Source: Litorimonas sp.
GTDB taxonomy: Bacteria; Pseudomonadota; Alphaproteobacteria; Caulobacterales; Maricaulaceae
Reading direction: 5' to 3'
DNA length: 64,000 bases
Assembly (NCBI GenBank): GCA_029936425.1
Contig: JAPYSU010000002.1
Coordinates: forward strand, 62,001-126,000
Shown: piece by piece, positions 16,890 through 25,837 of the stretch
Layout of the letters: the number at the start of each line of letters is the position of its first letter
How positions within the stretch are numbered: the stretch's first letter is position 1
The notes under the pieces: model-generated
What the model was told of the DNA's origin: nothing
The model's input: the letters and a program-made list of their open reading frames with translations, nothing else
Databases searched by the model: none
Made by a program: the position numbers and the translations under genes

Positions 16890-18539
16890 ATGACGGAAAG
16901 TGTTACTTTGGCGAAAACAGACTCAGAGATGAGGCCTATTCGTAAAAAAGATATGCAGGCCCAGACTGAATGGTGGAGAGGCGCAACGATTTATCAAGTT
17001 TATCCGCGCAGTTTTATGGACAGTAACGGAGATGGCATTGGAGACCTCCCTGGTGTCACCTCCAAGCTGGATCATATCGCTTCCTTAGGGGTGGATGCTA
17101 TTTGGCTTTCGCCCTTTTTCCTCTCCCCCATGGCGGATTTCGGTTATGATATTTCCGACTTCACTCAGGTAGATCCAATTTTCGGCACCATATCAGATTT
17201 TGACGCTTTGGTGGACAAAGCGCATGAGCTCGGTCTGAAAGTCATTATCGACCAAATTTATTCGCATACTTCTGACCAGCATAAATGGTTTGAGGAAAGC
17301 CGGGTTAGCCGCGACAACTCAAAATCAGACTGGTATGTCTGGGCGGATGCAAATCCGGACGGCACGCCACCTAATAACTGGCAGTCCGTTTTTGGAATGG
17401 GGGCTTGGCAGTGGGACGCCCGCCGCGGACAATATTATTTACATAACTTTCTGGCCGAGCAGCCCGATCTTAACTTGCATAATCCAGACGTTCAAAACGC
17501 GGTTCTGGATGTCGCTCGATTTTGGATGGATCGCGGCGTAGACGGCTTCCGCTTGGATGCTTTGAATTTCGGGATGCACGACCCGGAACTTCGCGACAAT
17601 CCGGTTGAAACCATCTTTAAGCGTCCGCCGACACGCCCCTTCGACTTTCAGCGGCACACAAGGTCGATGTCCCATCCTGACTTGCCGGAATTCATTGCAA
17701 AAATCAGACAGGTAACAGACAGCTATCCCGATCGGTTTACAGTCGCCGAAGTGGGAGGCCCCTTTCCTCTTACCGAAATGAAAGCATTTACCGAAGGTGA
17801 GACACATCTTAACTCGGCCTATGCTTTTGACTTCCTCTATGCCGATGAAATCAACGCAGATCTAATTCGCTCAACCCAGGCGGATTGGCCAGGCGGGCCG
17901 GGCGAAGGCTGGCCAAGTTGGGCTTTTTCCAATCACGACGCCCCGCGCGCCGTTTCGCGCTGGCAGGGGGACTGCGAAACTGACCAATATTCAAAACTTA
18001 TAGCGCTGCTTTTACTGTCCTTACGCGGCAATGTTTTTATTTATCAGGGCGAGGAGCTTGGGCTCCCACAGGCTGAGGTTCCGTTTGAGAAACTGCAAGA
18101 TCCTGAAGCTATTGTGAATTGGCCCGAAACGCTGGGGCGCGACGGCGCTCGCACGCCGCTCCCCTGGACAGATAAAGGGAATGATTACAGCGGCTTTTCA
18201 ACTCAGGAACCTTGGCTGCCTTTAACAGAAGCCCATAGTGATAAGGCCGTAACTTTACAGAATGAAACACCGGATTCTGTTCTGAACTTTTACAGAAACA
18301 TTATTGCTTTGCGTCAAAGCTCGGAGGCTTTACGGCAAGGCGAGATTGCCTTTCTGCAAACGGATAAAGACCTGCTCGCCTTTACGCGTAAGCATGAAGG
18401 AGAGGAAAAGCTTTGCCTCTTTAACCTGACCAACAGGCCTCTTCTTTTTGAACAAGCTGTCGGTAACATCCTTGCGTCTGTGGGGGATCCCATAAAGAAA
18501 AGGGTCATCCCCGCCTATAGCGGATTTATTGCAGGTTAG
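16890..18539 (+). CDS. Cytoplasmic GH13 alpha-glucosidase
   Basis: A 549-residue enzyme without a signal peptide, close to oligo-1,6-glucosidase/alpha-glucosidase proteins: WWRGATIYQVYPRSF (residues 28-42), SNGDGIGDL, and FGYDISDF. Catalytic residues are Asp223 (FRLD), Glu287 (VAEV) and Asp350 (SNHD). It should hydrolyse imported maltose and malto-oligosaccharides to glucose. It follows the exported GH13 gene by 6 nt, so the pair is co-transcribed. I kept the first ATG; shorter starts at residues 14 or 22 are possible because the ribosome site is weak. Its stop overlaps the convergent LacI-type gene by 4 bp. Confidence 0.92.
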   Translation: MTESVTLAKTDSEMRPIRKKDMQAQTEWWRGATIYQVYPRSFMDSNGDGIGDLPGVTSKLDHIASLGVDAIWLSPFFLSPMADFGYDISDFTQVDPIFGTISDFDALVDKAHELGLKVIIDQIYSHTSDQHKWFEESRVSRDNSKSDWYVWADANPDGTPPNNWQSVFGMGAWQWDARRGQYYLHNFLAEQPDLNLHNPDVQNAVLDVARFWMDRGVDGFRLDALNFGMHDPELRDNPVETIFKRPPTRPFDFQRHTRSMSHPDLPEFIAKIRQVTDSYPDRFTVAEVGGPFPLTEMKAFTEGETHLNSAYAFDFLYADEINADLIRSTQADWPGGPGEGWPSWAFSNHDAPRAVSRWQGDCETDQYSKLIALLLLSLRGNVFIYQGEELGLPQAEVPFEKLQDPEAIVNWPETLGRDGARTPLPWTDKGNDYSGFSTQEPWLPLTEAHSDKAVTLQNETPDSVLNFYRNIIALRQSSEALRQGEIAFLQTDKDLLAFTRKHEGEEKLCLFNLTNRPLLFEQAVGNILASVGDPIKKRVIPAYSGFIAG

Positions 18540-19546
18540 GCGCCACAGGACTCTCGAATAATGACATCCGTCGGCAAACGTTCGGAAATCATCTCTCCAC
18601 CGCCTGACGAGTTCAGTAATTTGGAAACCATTAAACGCCCAGCCTTGGCAAGATCCTGACGGATAGTTGTTAAGGCCGGACGGCTGTATTTGGCGAGCTG
18701 AATATCGTCATATCCAATGATGGCAACGTCTTCCGGCACGCGAATACCGCGCCGCATCACGCCGCGAATTGCGCCCAAGGCGATAGTGTCGCTAGAGCCA
18801 AATACCGCATCAAACTTTATGCCTTTTGACAGGAGCGCATCTATGGCCGCCTCGGCGCTTTCAATTTCAAAATGGGCAGGGACGACCAGTTCAGCGTCCA
18901 GCGGGAGGCCCGCTTCCTCAAGAGCTTGTTTATAGCCATCATATCGCTGTCTGATTTCCGGGGCTTCCATATCTCCAAAAAAGGCAATGCGGCGACGCCC
19001 CAGTCGGGCAAGATGCGCTGTCGCGCGTTTTCCGCCCCGAATATTATCCGTTCCGACAGAACAATATTTTTGACCCGGAAGTTCTCCTCCCCAGACAATG
19101 AAATGGCTTTCAACAGCGGCAAGACGATTCAAACGCTCATGTAAAAAACTTTGACCTAGAAAAATCACCCCATCGGAACGATTTGTTTCCAAAAGCTTGG
19201 ATAGGTCGTCATAGCTTTGCGGGATAGCGTGAGACACAAGAAAGTCACACCGCGACTCCCGCGCGGCTTCGCCTATGCCGCCTATCAACTCCAGAAAAAA
19301 AGGGTCAAGCAACCAACCCTCACGGCCTTGCGGCGTCGGAATGACGATTGAAATTGTCGCCACGGCCCTGTCCAGAGAAGATGGCATATTCGGGCGAAAG
19401 CCATAGCCGTTATCTCGCGCCAATTTCCAAATACGGCGTTTCGTCTGTTCATTCACGGCCGGATTATCATTGAGGGCGCGGGACACGGTCGCGATAGAAA
19501 CTCCCGCTTTATCGGCTAAATCTTCCAGACGTATATTTTTTGCCAT
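18536..19546 (-). CDS. LacI-family transcriptional regulator of the maltodextrin locus
   Basis: A 336-residue repressor. The N-terminal helix-turn-helix reads LEDLADKAGVSIATVSRALN (residues 6-25) and includes the minor-groove hinge helix region near residues 50-60. The rest is a periplasmic-binding-protein-like sensor domain with VFGSSDTIALGA and IIGYDDI. The ligand is probably maltose or a related glucoside, by context. It sits 17 nt downstream of the permease gene on the same strand and so is likely transcribed with it. Candidate operators are the repeats at 8538-8557, 14658-14673 and 21145-21174. Confidence 0.93.
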   Translation of the reverse strand: MAKNIRLEDLADKAGVSIATVSRALNDNPAVNEQTKRRIWKLARDNGYGFRPNMPSSLDRAVATISIVIPTPQGREGWLLDPFFLELIGGIGEAARESRCDFLVSHAIPQSYDDLSKLLETNRSDGVIFLGQSFLHERLNRLAAVESHFIVWGGELPGQKYCSVGTDNIRGGKRATAHLARLGRRRIAFFGDMEAPEIRQRYDGYKQALEEAGLPLDAELVVPAHFEIESAEAAIDALLSKGIKFDAVFGSSDTIALGAIRGVMRRGIRVPEDVAIIGYDDIQLAKYSRPALTTIRQDLAKAGRLMVSKLLNSSGGGEMISERLPTDVIIRESCGA

Positions 19547-19563
19547 GAGAATCTCTACTCTGG

Positions 19564-21111
19564 TTAGGTCTGTTTTACAGGTTGTTTATAGGGAAGGAAA
19601 AATAAAATGATAGCGCCCAGCATCATCACGCCTCCCCCAATTAGAAGCGCGTAAATAGCGTCTCCTCCGAAAACATTTTTAACAATAGCCCCCATTACGG
19701 TTCCGACTACAATTTGCGGGATAACTATGAAGAAGTTAAATATACCCATATAGGTCCCCATGCGCTCCGCTGGCAATGCATCTGCTAGAATGGAATAGGG
19801 CAGAATGAGAATGGAAGCCCAGGCAACGCCTATCCCAATCGCGGAAAGCCAGAATGTAGAGGGTCCGCCAAAATAAATGGAAATTAATCCCAGACCGCCG
19901 CAAATTAAGGCGAGCGCATATGTGAGTTTCAATCCGATAAGTCGCGTAATAAAAGGCAGTATAAGGCTGAAAAGAATAGGCACTAAGTTATAAAGCGCAA
20001 ATAGATTGTTAACCGCTAAACTGCCCTGACCATAGGCTTCTGATCCAGCTTCAACCGCCCCGAAATGATAGGCCGCAACGGCAGGTGTTGTATAAATCCA
20101 CATGATAAAAAAGGCGAACCAGCTCGTAAATTGAACAGCGGCCAGCCACTTCATAAGCGTTGGCATTGTTACAAGGTCCCCTAAGACGCCACTCAGCATA
20201 TTGTCGGTTTGACCGGATTTTATAAAAAAGGAGTTCATCAAGAATAGCACGCCTGTGACCAAAACCAGACCCGCAAAAATGCTAAATTGCTTATCGGTGT
20301 TTGCGGCAAAAACCAGAGCGATCAGAGCGGCACCAAGCCCTGAAATTATAGCTCCCCATTTTGTAAAAAAACCGGCCTCAGGCACAGCTCGAGGGCGCTG
20401 CCTCATAAGAGCGACTTCTGACGTTTCTGCGGCCTCAAAGCCCTGCAATTCTTTTGGTGTGTATTCTTTTGTCGTTAAAATTGTCCAGAGAACGGATCCA
20501 AACAACAATATGCCCCCGATCAAAAAAGCCAGTTTCACAGAGTCCGGAACGTCATTGGCGGCCGCAGTATTTGAGACGCCGGCAGCCGTCAGGTAGTTTG
20601 GGAGTTTCGAGGCAACATAGCCCCCTATTCCGATAAAAAAGCCCTGCATGGCATAGCCAAGCGTTCTTTGCCGAGAATTGAGATTATCACCGACAAAAGC
20701 CCGAAACGGTTCCATCGAAATGTTCAGAGAGGCGTCGAGTATCCAGAGCGAACCGACCGCCATCCAAAGGTAGCCAGAGTTCGGCATAAAAATCAAAGTA
20801 ACCGATGCAAGCAACGCCCCCACAAAAAAATACGGTCTTCGACGCCCAAACCGCCCCCAAGTTCTGTCCGAGAGATACCCAATGATTGGCTGGACAATCA
20901 GGCCCGTCATTGGAGCGGCCAGCCAAAAAAGGGCGAGTTCATCAACATTCGCCCCTAAACTTTGAAAGACGCGACTTGAATTGGCATTTTGTAAAGCAAA
21001 CCCGATTTGTAACCCGAAAAAACCAAACGCCATGTTGATGATGCTGATAAGGCTCATCATCGGCTTTTGTCTCATCCTGGGAGTCATATTTGCTTCAAAA
21101 TTTTTAGACAT
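19564..21111 (-). CDS. MFS sugar permease, SLC45/MalY type
   Basis: A 515-residue 12-helix transporter. The N-terminal block with SIINMAFGFFGLQIGFALQ, LAAPMTGLIVQPIIGYLSD and RFGRRRPYF is diagnostic of the SLC45-like proteins that include Caulobacter MalY and plant sucrose carriers. It should carry maltose or small maltodextrins, by H+ symport, across the inner membrane, linking the TonB receptor and periplasmic amylases to the cytoplasmic glucosidase. An extended loop with charged residues divides the two six-helix halves (~residues 215-245). It is transcribed ahead of the LacI gene from a promoter region carrying a strong inverted repeat. Confidence 0.92.
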   Translation of the reverse strand: MSKNFEANMTPRMRQKPMMSLISIINMAFGFFGLQIGFALQNANSSRVFQSLGANVDELALFWLAAPMTGLIVQPIIGYLSDRTWGRFGRRRPYFFVGALLASVTLIFMPNSGYLWMAVGSLWILDASLNISMEPFRAFVGDNLNSRQRTLGYAMQGFFIGIGGYVASKLPNYLTAAGVSNTAAANDVPDSVKLAFLIGGILLFGSVLWTILTTKEYTPKELQGFEAAETSEVALMRQRPRAVPEAGFFTKWGAIISGLGAALIALVFAANTDKQFSIFAGLVLVTGVLFLMNSFFIKSGQTDNMLSGVLGDLVTMPTLMKWLAAVQFTSWFAFFIMWIYTTPAVAAYHFGAVEAGSEAYGQGSLAVNNLFALYNLVPILFSLILPFITRLIGLKLTYALALICGGLGLISIYFGGPSTFWLSAIGIGVAWASILILPYSILADALPAERMGTYMGIFNFFIVIPQIVVGTVMGAIVKNVFGGDAIYALLIGGGVMMLGAIILFFLPYKQPVKQT

Positions 21112-21144
21112 TATACTCGTTCCCAGCGGACTAATCGAATTCTC

Positions 21145-21174
21145 AAATGTAAAAAATATGTAATTTTTACATTT
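21145..21174. promoter_or_regulatory. 11-bp inverted repeat upstream of the permease gene
   Basis: AAATGTAAAAA-N8-TTTTTACATTT, perfect arms, 34 bp before the permease start. The arm matches the TTTTTACATTT part of the motif at 8594-8612 and 14819-14837, so all three promoter regions of the locus share this half-site. LacI-family or other dimeric regulators bind such sites. Confidence 0.55.
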
Positions 21175-21629
21175 TTTTACATCCGCAGAATGGTATTGTC
21201 GAGTAAAAAAATTATTGTGCCTTGAATGCTCTAGGACTTTGTATTCTCTAAGGAAGCCAAAGCATCTTCAAATTTACGGCTAAACATTCGATTTTGCCGT
21301 AAACTTAGAGTGAATATAAAGAGTTTTGATAGTTTTAAGTTATCTTTGAAGTTTGTATTTTAAGGCATTGAAAGAGAAACTCTCCTTATAAATAATGTGT
21401 TGGACGGATTTTTATTTGGCCAAGATTAATTATCGCATTCCAGTCAAGCCATTTGATTTTTTAACTCCTTTTGCCGTATCTGTGGACTCCCTAGCTATTA
21501 CCACCTACTTTCGGACTGCAACACTGCTCACGAGCCAAGTTAGTCAAAATGATGCGATAGTCTCAAAACGAAAAAGACTTTGGCAACTCCGGGAGCAAGA
21601 AAAATTCAGACGTTCAAGGCGAAAAGATA
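21175..21629. other. Intergenic region before the BCCT transporter
   Basis: 455 bp, AT-rich, holding the divergent promoters for the permease and the BCCT gene. A short reading frame at 21395-21748 runs into the BCCT gene in another phase and looks accidental. Apart from AT-rich promoter-like DNA I see no defined element. Confidence 0.5.
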
Positions 21630-23165
21630 GTGAAATCTCTAAATGTTCGTCCTGTGGTGTTCTGGATGCCGCTTCTCGTATTTATTCTCTTGGTGGGGAC
21701 GAGTCTGACGAAGCCTGTTATTTTTCTACAAACCACAACCTCCATTAATGATTGGATCTTGGCTGTCTTTCCCCATGCCTTTGCTTATGGCGCTTTCATA
21801 TTTGTGGCGACCTGTTGTTGGGCGGCCTTGTCTCCCCTTGGAAAAATTCGGATTGGCGGGGCGGACGCCAAGCCGCTCCTGACCCGTTGGAGCTGGCTGG
21901 CAATTACGCTCACGACGACGATCGCAATAGGTATTCTGTTCTGGGCGACGGCGGAGCCGATTTATCATCTATATGCCCCTGGAGGGCTGCCGATCAAACC
22001 TGGGGGTGAGTCGGCCACCCGTTTTTCGATGACCACTCTTTTCATGCACTGGGCATTCACGCCTTATGCGATCTACACCATTCCCGGCCTGACCTTCGCA
22101 TTGGTTTATTACAATTTGAAACAACCATTCTCTCTATCCTCCCCCGTTTCGATTTTAACGCGCGGTCCTATCCCTCAAAAAGGTGCAGATATTCTTGACG
22201 GCCTGGCGCTCCTGTCCTTGTTATTCGGCCTTACCGCCGTTTTGGGTGTGGGTATTTTGTCAATTTCTGGCGGAATTGTGCGCGTTAGTCACTTCACATC
22301 CGGACCAGTGTTAATGGCATGTGTCGCCGCCGCAATTGTTGCCGCCTTCTTTATCTCCTCCGCAAGCGGCCTTCATAAGGGTATCCGAGTGCTCTCAGAT
22401 ATTAATACAAAGATATTTCTTGCCCTTATGATCTTCGTGCTCATCACCGGACCGACCTGGGACATATTGGGTTTAGGGACAACGTCCGTGGGTCAGTACG
22501 CCATGGAGTTTTTGCCACGCTCCCTTCTTCTGAACCCCTTTAATGATCAAGATTGGATTAATGGCTGGACCGTGTTTTATTGGGCTAATTGGCTCGCCTG
22601 GGCTCCGCTAACCGCCTTGTTCTTAGGGAAAATTTCTCGTGGTTACACGGTTCGGGCTTATATTGTCGTGAATTTTCTTCTCCCCGCTTTGTTTTCAATG
22701 ATCTGGATGACAATTTTTGGCGGAACAGCCCTTAACATTGAAAATACGAATCCGGGCGTTCTGAAAGACGTTCTGGAGACAGAGGGACCGAACCATGTCT
22801 TATATGCGGTTGTAGATTATCTCCCTTTTGCTTTACCCCTTGCGATCTTGTTTGTGAGCGTTTCGTTTATCTCCTATGTCACGGCGGCCGATTCAAATAC
22901 GGACGTTATCGCAAATTTATGTGCCGCAAAAGGAACAGAAAATATCGAAGGAAAAGGGAATCTCCTCATAAAACTTATATGGGCTAGCGCCGTTGGCATT
23001 GCGGCTTGGATTATGACCTCATTATCAGGAATTGACGGCGTTAAAATGCTTTCAAATCTTGGCGGACTTCCCGCTCTTTTCATAGTGCTGACGTTTAATT
23101 TAGTCCTCATTCTTCTTGGCACAATTAAGCTCAAGGATTTGCGTCTTATGAAACAGTCAAATTAA
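21630..23165 (+). CDS. BCCT-family betaine/choline-type transporter
   Basis: A 511-residue membrane protein with 12 predicted helices. BCCT hallmarks are HWAFTPYAIYTIPGL (helix 3-4 region), the segment GWTVFYWANWLAWAP with the conserved Trp/Tyr pattern of the substrate box, and ISRGYTVR after it. BCCT carriers import quaternary ammonium compounds such as betaine, choline or carnitine, usually with Na+ or H+; in a marine organism osmoprotection is likely, though the short tails give no osmosensor domain. The GTG at 21630 is the first usable start after the last in-frame stop. It stands alone between the maltodextrin locus and an oppositely oriented gene. Confidence 0.9.
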   Translation: MKSLNVRPVVFWMPLLVFILLVGTSLTKPVIFLQTTTSINDWILAVFPHAFAYGAFIFVATCCWAALSPLGKIRIGGADAKPLLTRWSWLAITLTTTIAIGILFWATAEPIYHLYAPGGLPIKPGGESATRFSMTTLFMHWAFTPYAIYTIPGLTFALVYYNLKQPFSLSSPVSILTRGPIPQKGADILDGLALLSLLFGLTAVLGVGILSISGGIVRVSHFTSGPVLMACVAAAIVAAFFISSASGLHKGIRVLSDINTKIFLALMIFVLITGPTWDILGLGTTSVGQYAMEFLPRSLLLNPFNDQDWINGWTVFYWANWLAWAPLTALFLGKISRGYTVRAYIVVNFLLPALFSMIWMTIFGGTALNIENTNPGVLKDVLETEGPNHVLYAVVDYLPFALPLAILFVSVSFISYVTAADSNTDVIANLCAAKGTENIEGKGNLLIKLIWASAVGIAAWIMTSLSGIDGVKMLSNLGGLPALFIVLTFNLVLILLGTIKLKDLRLMKQSN

Positions 23166-23192
23166 TTTGGTTGGCAGGAACTCAGTTCAATC

Positions 23193-23220
23193 AAGCAAGA
23201 AAATGATTGCTTCTTTCCTA
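23193..23220 (+). terminator. Weak terminator after the BCCT gene
   Basis: AAGCAA-N8-TTGCTT followed by CTTTCCTATT. Short stem and an imperfect T-tract; position 28 nt after the stop supports it. Confidence 0.3.
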
Positions 23221-23235
23221 TTCTCTAAATCCCGC

Positions 23236-23547
23236 TCATCCATTCAGAAGGTCATCCGTCACATGCATAAGCAATAAAGGCTCATCTGCCGTATCAGCGA
23301 CGGCCTCCACAAAGGCCTGACGTGTTTCGGGATCATCATAGGCCATTTTTTCATCAAAAGCTTTTTGCCAGCTCGCTTCATCCGGCCATTCGGCCACGCC
23401 GATAAAACGCCCGTCTTTATCCTGGTGCAGGCGTGACCCCAAACTGCCGTATTTTTCCTGTATCAGCTGCGTTCCGCGTCGCCATGCCGCGCGAAATTGC
23501 TCTTCTTTACCCGGATGTACTTTCCACCAATAACCCGCAACAAACAT
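23236..23547 (-). CDS. Antibiotic biosynthesis monooxygenase (ABM) domain protein
   Basis: A 103-residue single-domain protein with the dimeric alpha+beta barrel pattern of ABM/DUF4188-like small enzymes: FVAGYWWKVHPGKEEQFRAAW at the start, then GSRLHQDKDGRFIGVAEWPD and a C-terminal strand LLLMHV. Members are small oxygenases or heme/quinone-modifying proteins; no specific activity can be read here. The ATG at 23547 is favoured by a strong GAGGAGG six bases upstream, over a TTG two codons earlier. It lies 88 nt after the MFS gene and is probably the last gene of the ligase-hydrolase-MFS operon. Confidence 0.8.
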   Translation of the reverse strand: MFVAGYWWKVHPGKEEQFRAAWRRGTQLIQEKYGSLGSRLHQDKDGRFIGVAEWPDEASWQKAFDEKMAYDDPETRQAFVEAVADTADEPLLLMHVTDDLLNG

Positions 23548-23634
23548 TAGCAACCTCCTCTGAGTTCCTATCCCTTAGAGGCAATAAAACTGTCGTTCAA
23601 GTTGCTGAGTATTTACCTTCAGAAAGCTGAAACC

Positions 23635-24906
23635 TTACCTCTCAAACTGCAGGGCATTGGCAACGCCGTCTCGATAATGACGTGCAGCGTCCAGATAGAA
23701 CACGATACTTAAAACGTTAAATATCAAGATAACAGTGAGTGAACGCTGAATTGATCGCGTCCCCAGCTCCTCTGCAAAATAATCCGAAATCATCCCCAAA
23801 AGAACAGGGCCTAAGCCGATACCTACCAGGGTTAAAGACAGCAGCATTACAGCCGAAGCCATGGCGCGCATCTGAACGGGGACAAGCTCTTGCATCGCCG
23901 TATATGAAATTGATGCGTAAAGCAGTCCGAACAGACCTGGGAAGAAATATACCCAATACGCGGTTTGTTTATCCGGCGCATATAGGAACCAGACGATAAA
24001 GGGGAAGGCGATCAGCCCCGTAATCAAAATTGTCCAAGGACGCCATCGCAAGTCTCTTTGCGATAACTTATCGCATATTGCGCCGACAACAATGGCGCCG
24101 ATGCCGCCCAGGCCGCCCATAAGAAGACCTAGCGCAATCCCTAACTCTCCGATCGGCACTTCATGAACGCGAATAAGGTAAAGCGGAATCCCAACCAGGA
24201 AGGCATTAGCAGACACACAGACAAAGACGCCACCGAGAAGCAAACTAATCATCGCTCTTTGAGTTAAGAAAAATGCGATTGTTTCCTTAACGCTTGGTGT
24301 GTCCTCATCTTGCAGTCTGCCTTCGGATTGTCCTCGCCTCGGTTCTGCAACCGTCAGCATAAGAATCAGCGCTAAGAAAAGTCCCGGCACGCCCGCCACA
24401 AGGAAAGCCATACGCCATCCATATTTGGCTGCGATCGCTCCGCCCAGAATAAATCCGATTAAAATTCCAAAACTGATACCAGTTGTATATATCCCTAGAG
24501 CGAGAGCGCGGCGTTTAGGCGGAAAGACATCCGCTATCATCGCGGTTGCCGGCGGCGTGCCGCCGGCTTCGCCTATTCCTACCCCCATACGCGCGACCGC
24601 GAGTTGCCAAAAACTTCCTGCAAAGCCGCTCAGCGCTGTCATGCCTGACCAGATTGAAAGTGACAGTGCCACAATATTGCGGCGGTTACCGCGATCGGCC
24701 CAAGCCGCAAAAGGAATGCCCAGAATGGCGTAAAACCCCGCAAACACGATACCTGTCAAAAGACCAATTTGCGTGTCAGTCAGGTCGAATTCCTGTTTAA
24801 TTGGCTCAGACAAAATGACCATGATTTGCCGGTCAACGTGATTTAACGAATAAACCAAAGTCAAAATAAACAGGATATACCAGCGATTGGTGGTTTGGGT
24901 TTTCAT
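23635..24906 (-). CDS. MFS transporter, Spinster-like
   Basis: A 423-residue 12-helix transporter. The start LVYSLNHVDRQIMVILSEPIKQEF, the IGLLTGIVFAGFYAILGIPFAAWADRGNRR loop with motif A, and GIGEAGGTPPATAMIADVFP are characteristic of the bacterial Spinster-like MFS group. Such proteins move lipids or hydrophobic organic acids, but most bacterial members are uncharacterised. It lies between an alpha/beta hydrolase and an ABM protein on the same strand, which suggests uptake or export of the substrate that the acyl-CoA ligase activates. Confidence 0.9.
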   Translation of the reverse strand: MKTQTTNRWYILFILTLVYSLNHVDRQIMVILSEPIKQEFDLTDTQIGLLTGIVFAGFYAILGIPFAAWADRGNRRNIVALSLSIWSGMTALSGFAGSFWQLAVARMGVGIGEAGGTPPATAMIADVFPPKRRALALGIYTTGISFGILIGFILGGAIAAKYGWRMAFLVAGVPGLFLALILMLTVAEPRRGQSEGRLQDEDTPSVKETIAFFLTQRAMISLLLGGVFVCVSANAFLVGIPLYLIRVHEVPIGELGIALGLLMGGLGGIGAIVVGAICDKLSQRDLRWRPWTILITGLIAFPFIVWFLYAPDKQTAYWVYFFPGLFGLLYASISYTAMQELVPVQMRAMASAVMLLSLTLVGIGLGPVLLGMISDYFAEELGTRSIQRSLTVILIFNVLSIVFYLDAARHYRDGVANALQFER

Positions 24907-24955
24907 AATCTATCCGGGCTTTGGGAAAAGTCTGTGATGTTAAATGCGCGATTTT

Positions 24956-25837
24956 TCATGTGAAAGGCTTTAGAAAGCTATCAATTGCGACGAGGCTTTC
25001 CGGTTCGGTCAGAATGGGCGCGTGGCCGATATCGGGTATCGTCACAGCCGTAAAATCAGGGTGTAATTGCGCCATTTTCTCTAAGGTTTCAGCCGACAAA
25101 ATATCCGAACGTTCCCCCCTGAAAGTTAAGACTGGAATGGACTTTAGTCCGGTAAAGAATGGCCACATATCAACCGGTGCAGAAACCGTGTCATCCTCTT
25201 TAAAAGGATTTGCCAAGGCCGGGTCATAGGCAAACTCTATTCGTCTCTCGAGCGTCTGTTTGCAGACCCTTTTGGCAAAAGCCATCCAGTCTTGAGTGGT
25301 ATAGAGCGGAAATACGTCCGGGCTTTGCTGGATTTTGATGGCCTCTGCCGCCTCGTCCCAAGACGCGAAATCACGACTTACACCGACATATCCTTTTATG
25401 CGTTTGAGCCCTTCTGGCGCAATTTCCGGACCAATATCGTTTATAATGGCGGCCCTAAAGATTTCCGGTTTTTGTGATGCCATTATCATCGTCATTAGGC
25501 CGCCCATAGACGTGCCAATTGAAATTACTTCTTTAAGATCCAAGTACTCGAGAAGGTGAAACATGTCTGCGCAATATATATCCGGACGATATTGGCTAGA
25601 GTCCGCATCGTAATCAGAACGGCCGCGCCCCCGTTGATCGACCGCGACAACTCTGAATCGATTTCTTAAATGAAGGGCGAGCTCGTGAAAATCAGCAGAG
25701 TTTCGAGTGAGTCCATGCATAGCTAAAATAACGGGCTTTCCTGCCCCGTCATCATAATCACGGGCGTAAAGCGTCAGGCCATCCGGACTTTTATAGAATA
25801 TGTCGTGATAGGGTTTAGTCAAAGAGACGGCTTTCAT
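24956..25837 (-). CDS. Alpha/beta-fold hydrolase
   Basis: A 293-residue hydrolase. The oxyanion motif HG is at 41-42 (MHGLTRNSADF), the nucleophile elbow GTSMG places Ser110, and the acid and base are about Asp245 (ERSDIL) and His272 (DIGHAPIL). DQRGRGRSDYD after strand 4 is typical of esterases and C-C bond hydrolases. The ATG at 25837 overlaps the ligase 3' end by 23 bp; an earlier ATG at 25873 would overlap more. The substrate is unknown; the operon suggests an ester, lactone or ring-cleavage product upstream of CoA activation. Confidence 0.9.
   Translation of the reverse strand: MKAVSLTKPYHDIFYKSPDGLTLYARDYDDGAGKPVILAMHGLTRNSADFHELALHLRNRFRVVAVDQRGRGRSDYDADSSQYRPDIYCADMFHLLEYLDLKEVISIGTSMGGLMTMIMASQKPEIFRAAIINDIGPEIAPEGLKRIKGYVGVSRDFASWDEAAEAIKIQQSPDVFPLYTTQDWMAFAKRVCKQTLERRIEFAYDPALANPFKEDDTVSAPVDMWPFFTGLKSIPVLTFRGERSDILSAETLEKMAQLHPDFTAVTIPDIGHAPILTEPESLVAIDSFLKPFT

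Noticed and set aside
21395..21748. 117-codon frame before BCCT
   Set aside because: Overlaps the BCCT start in another phase, ends inside it, and lacks domain signals or a ribosome site.
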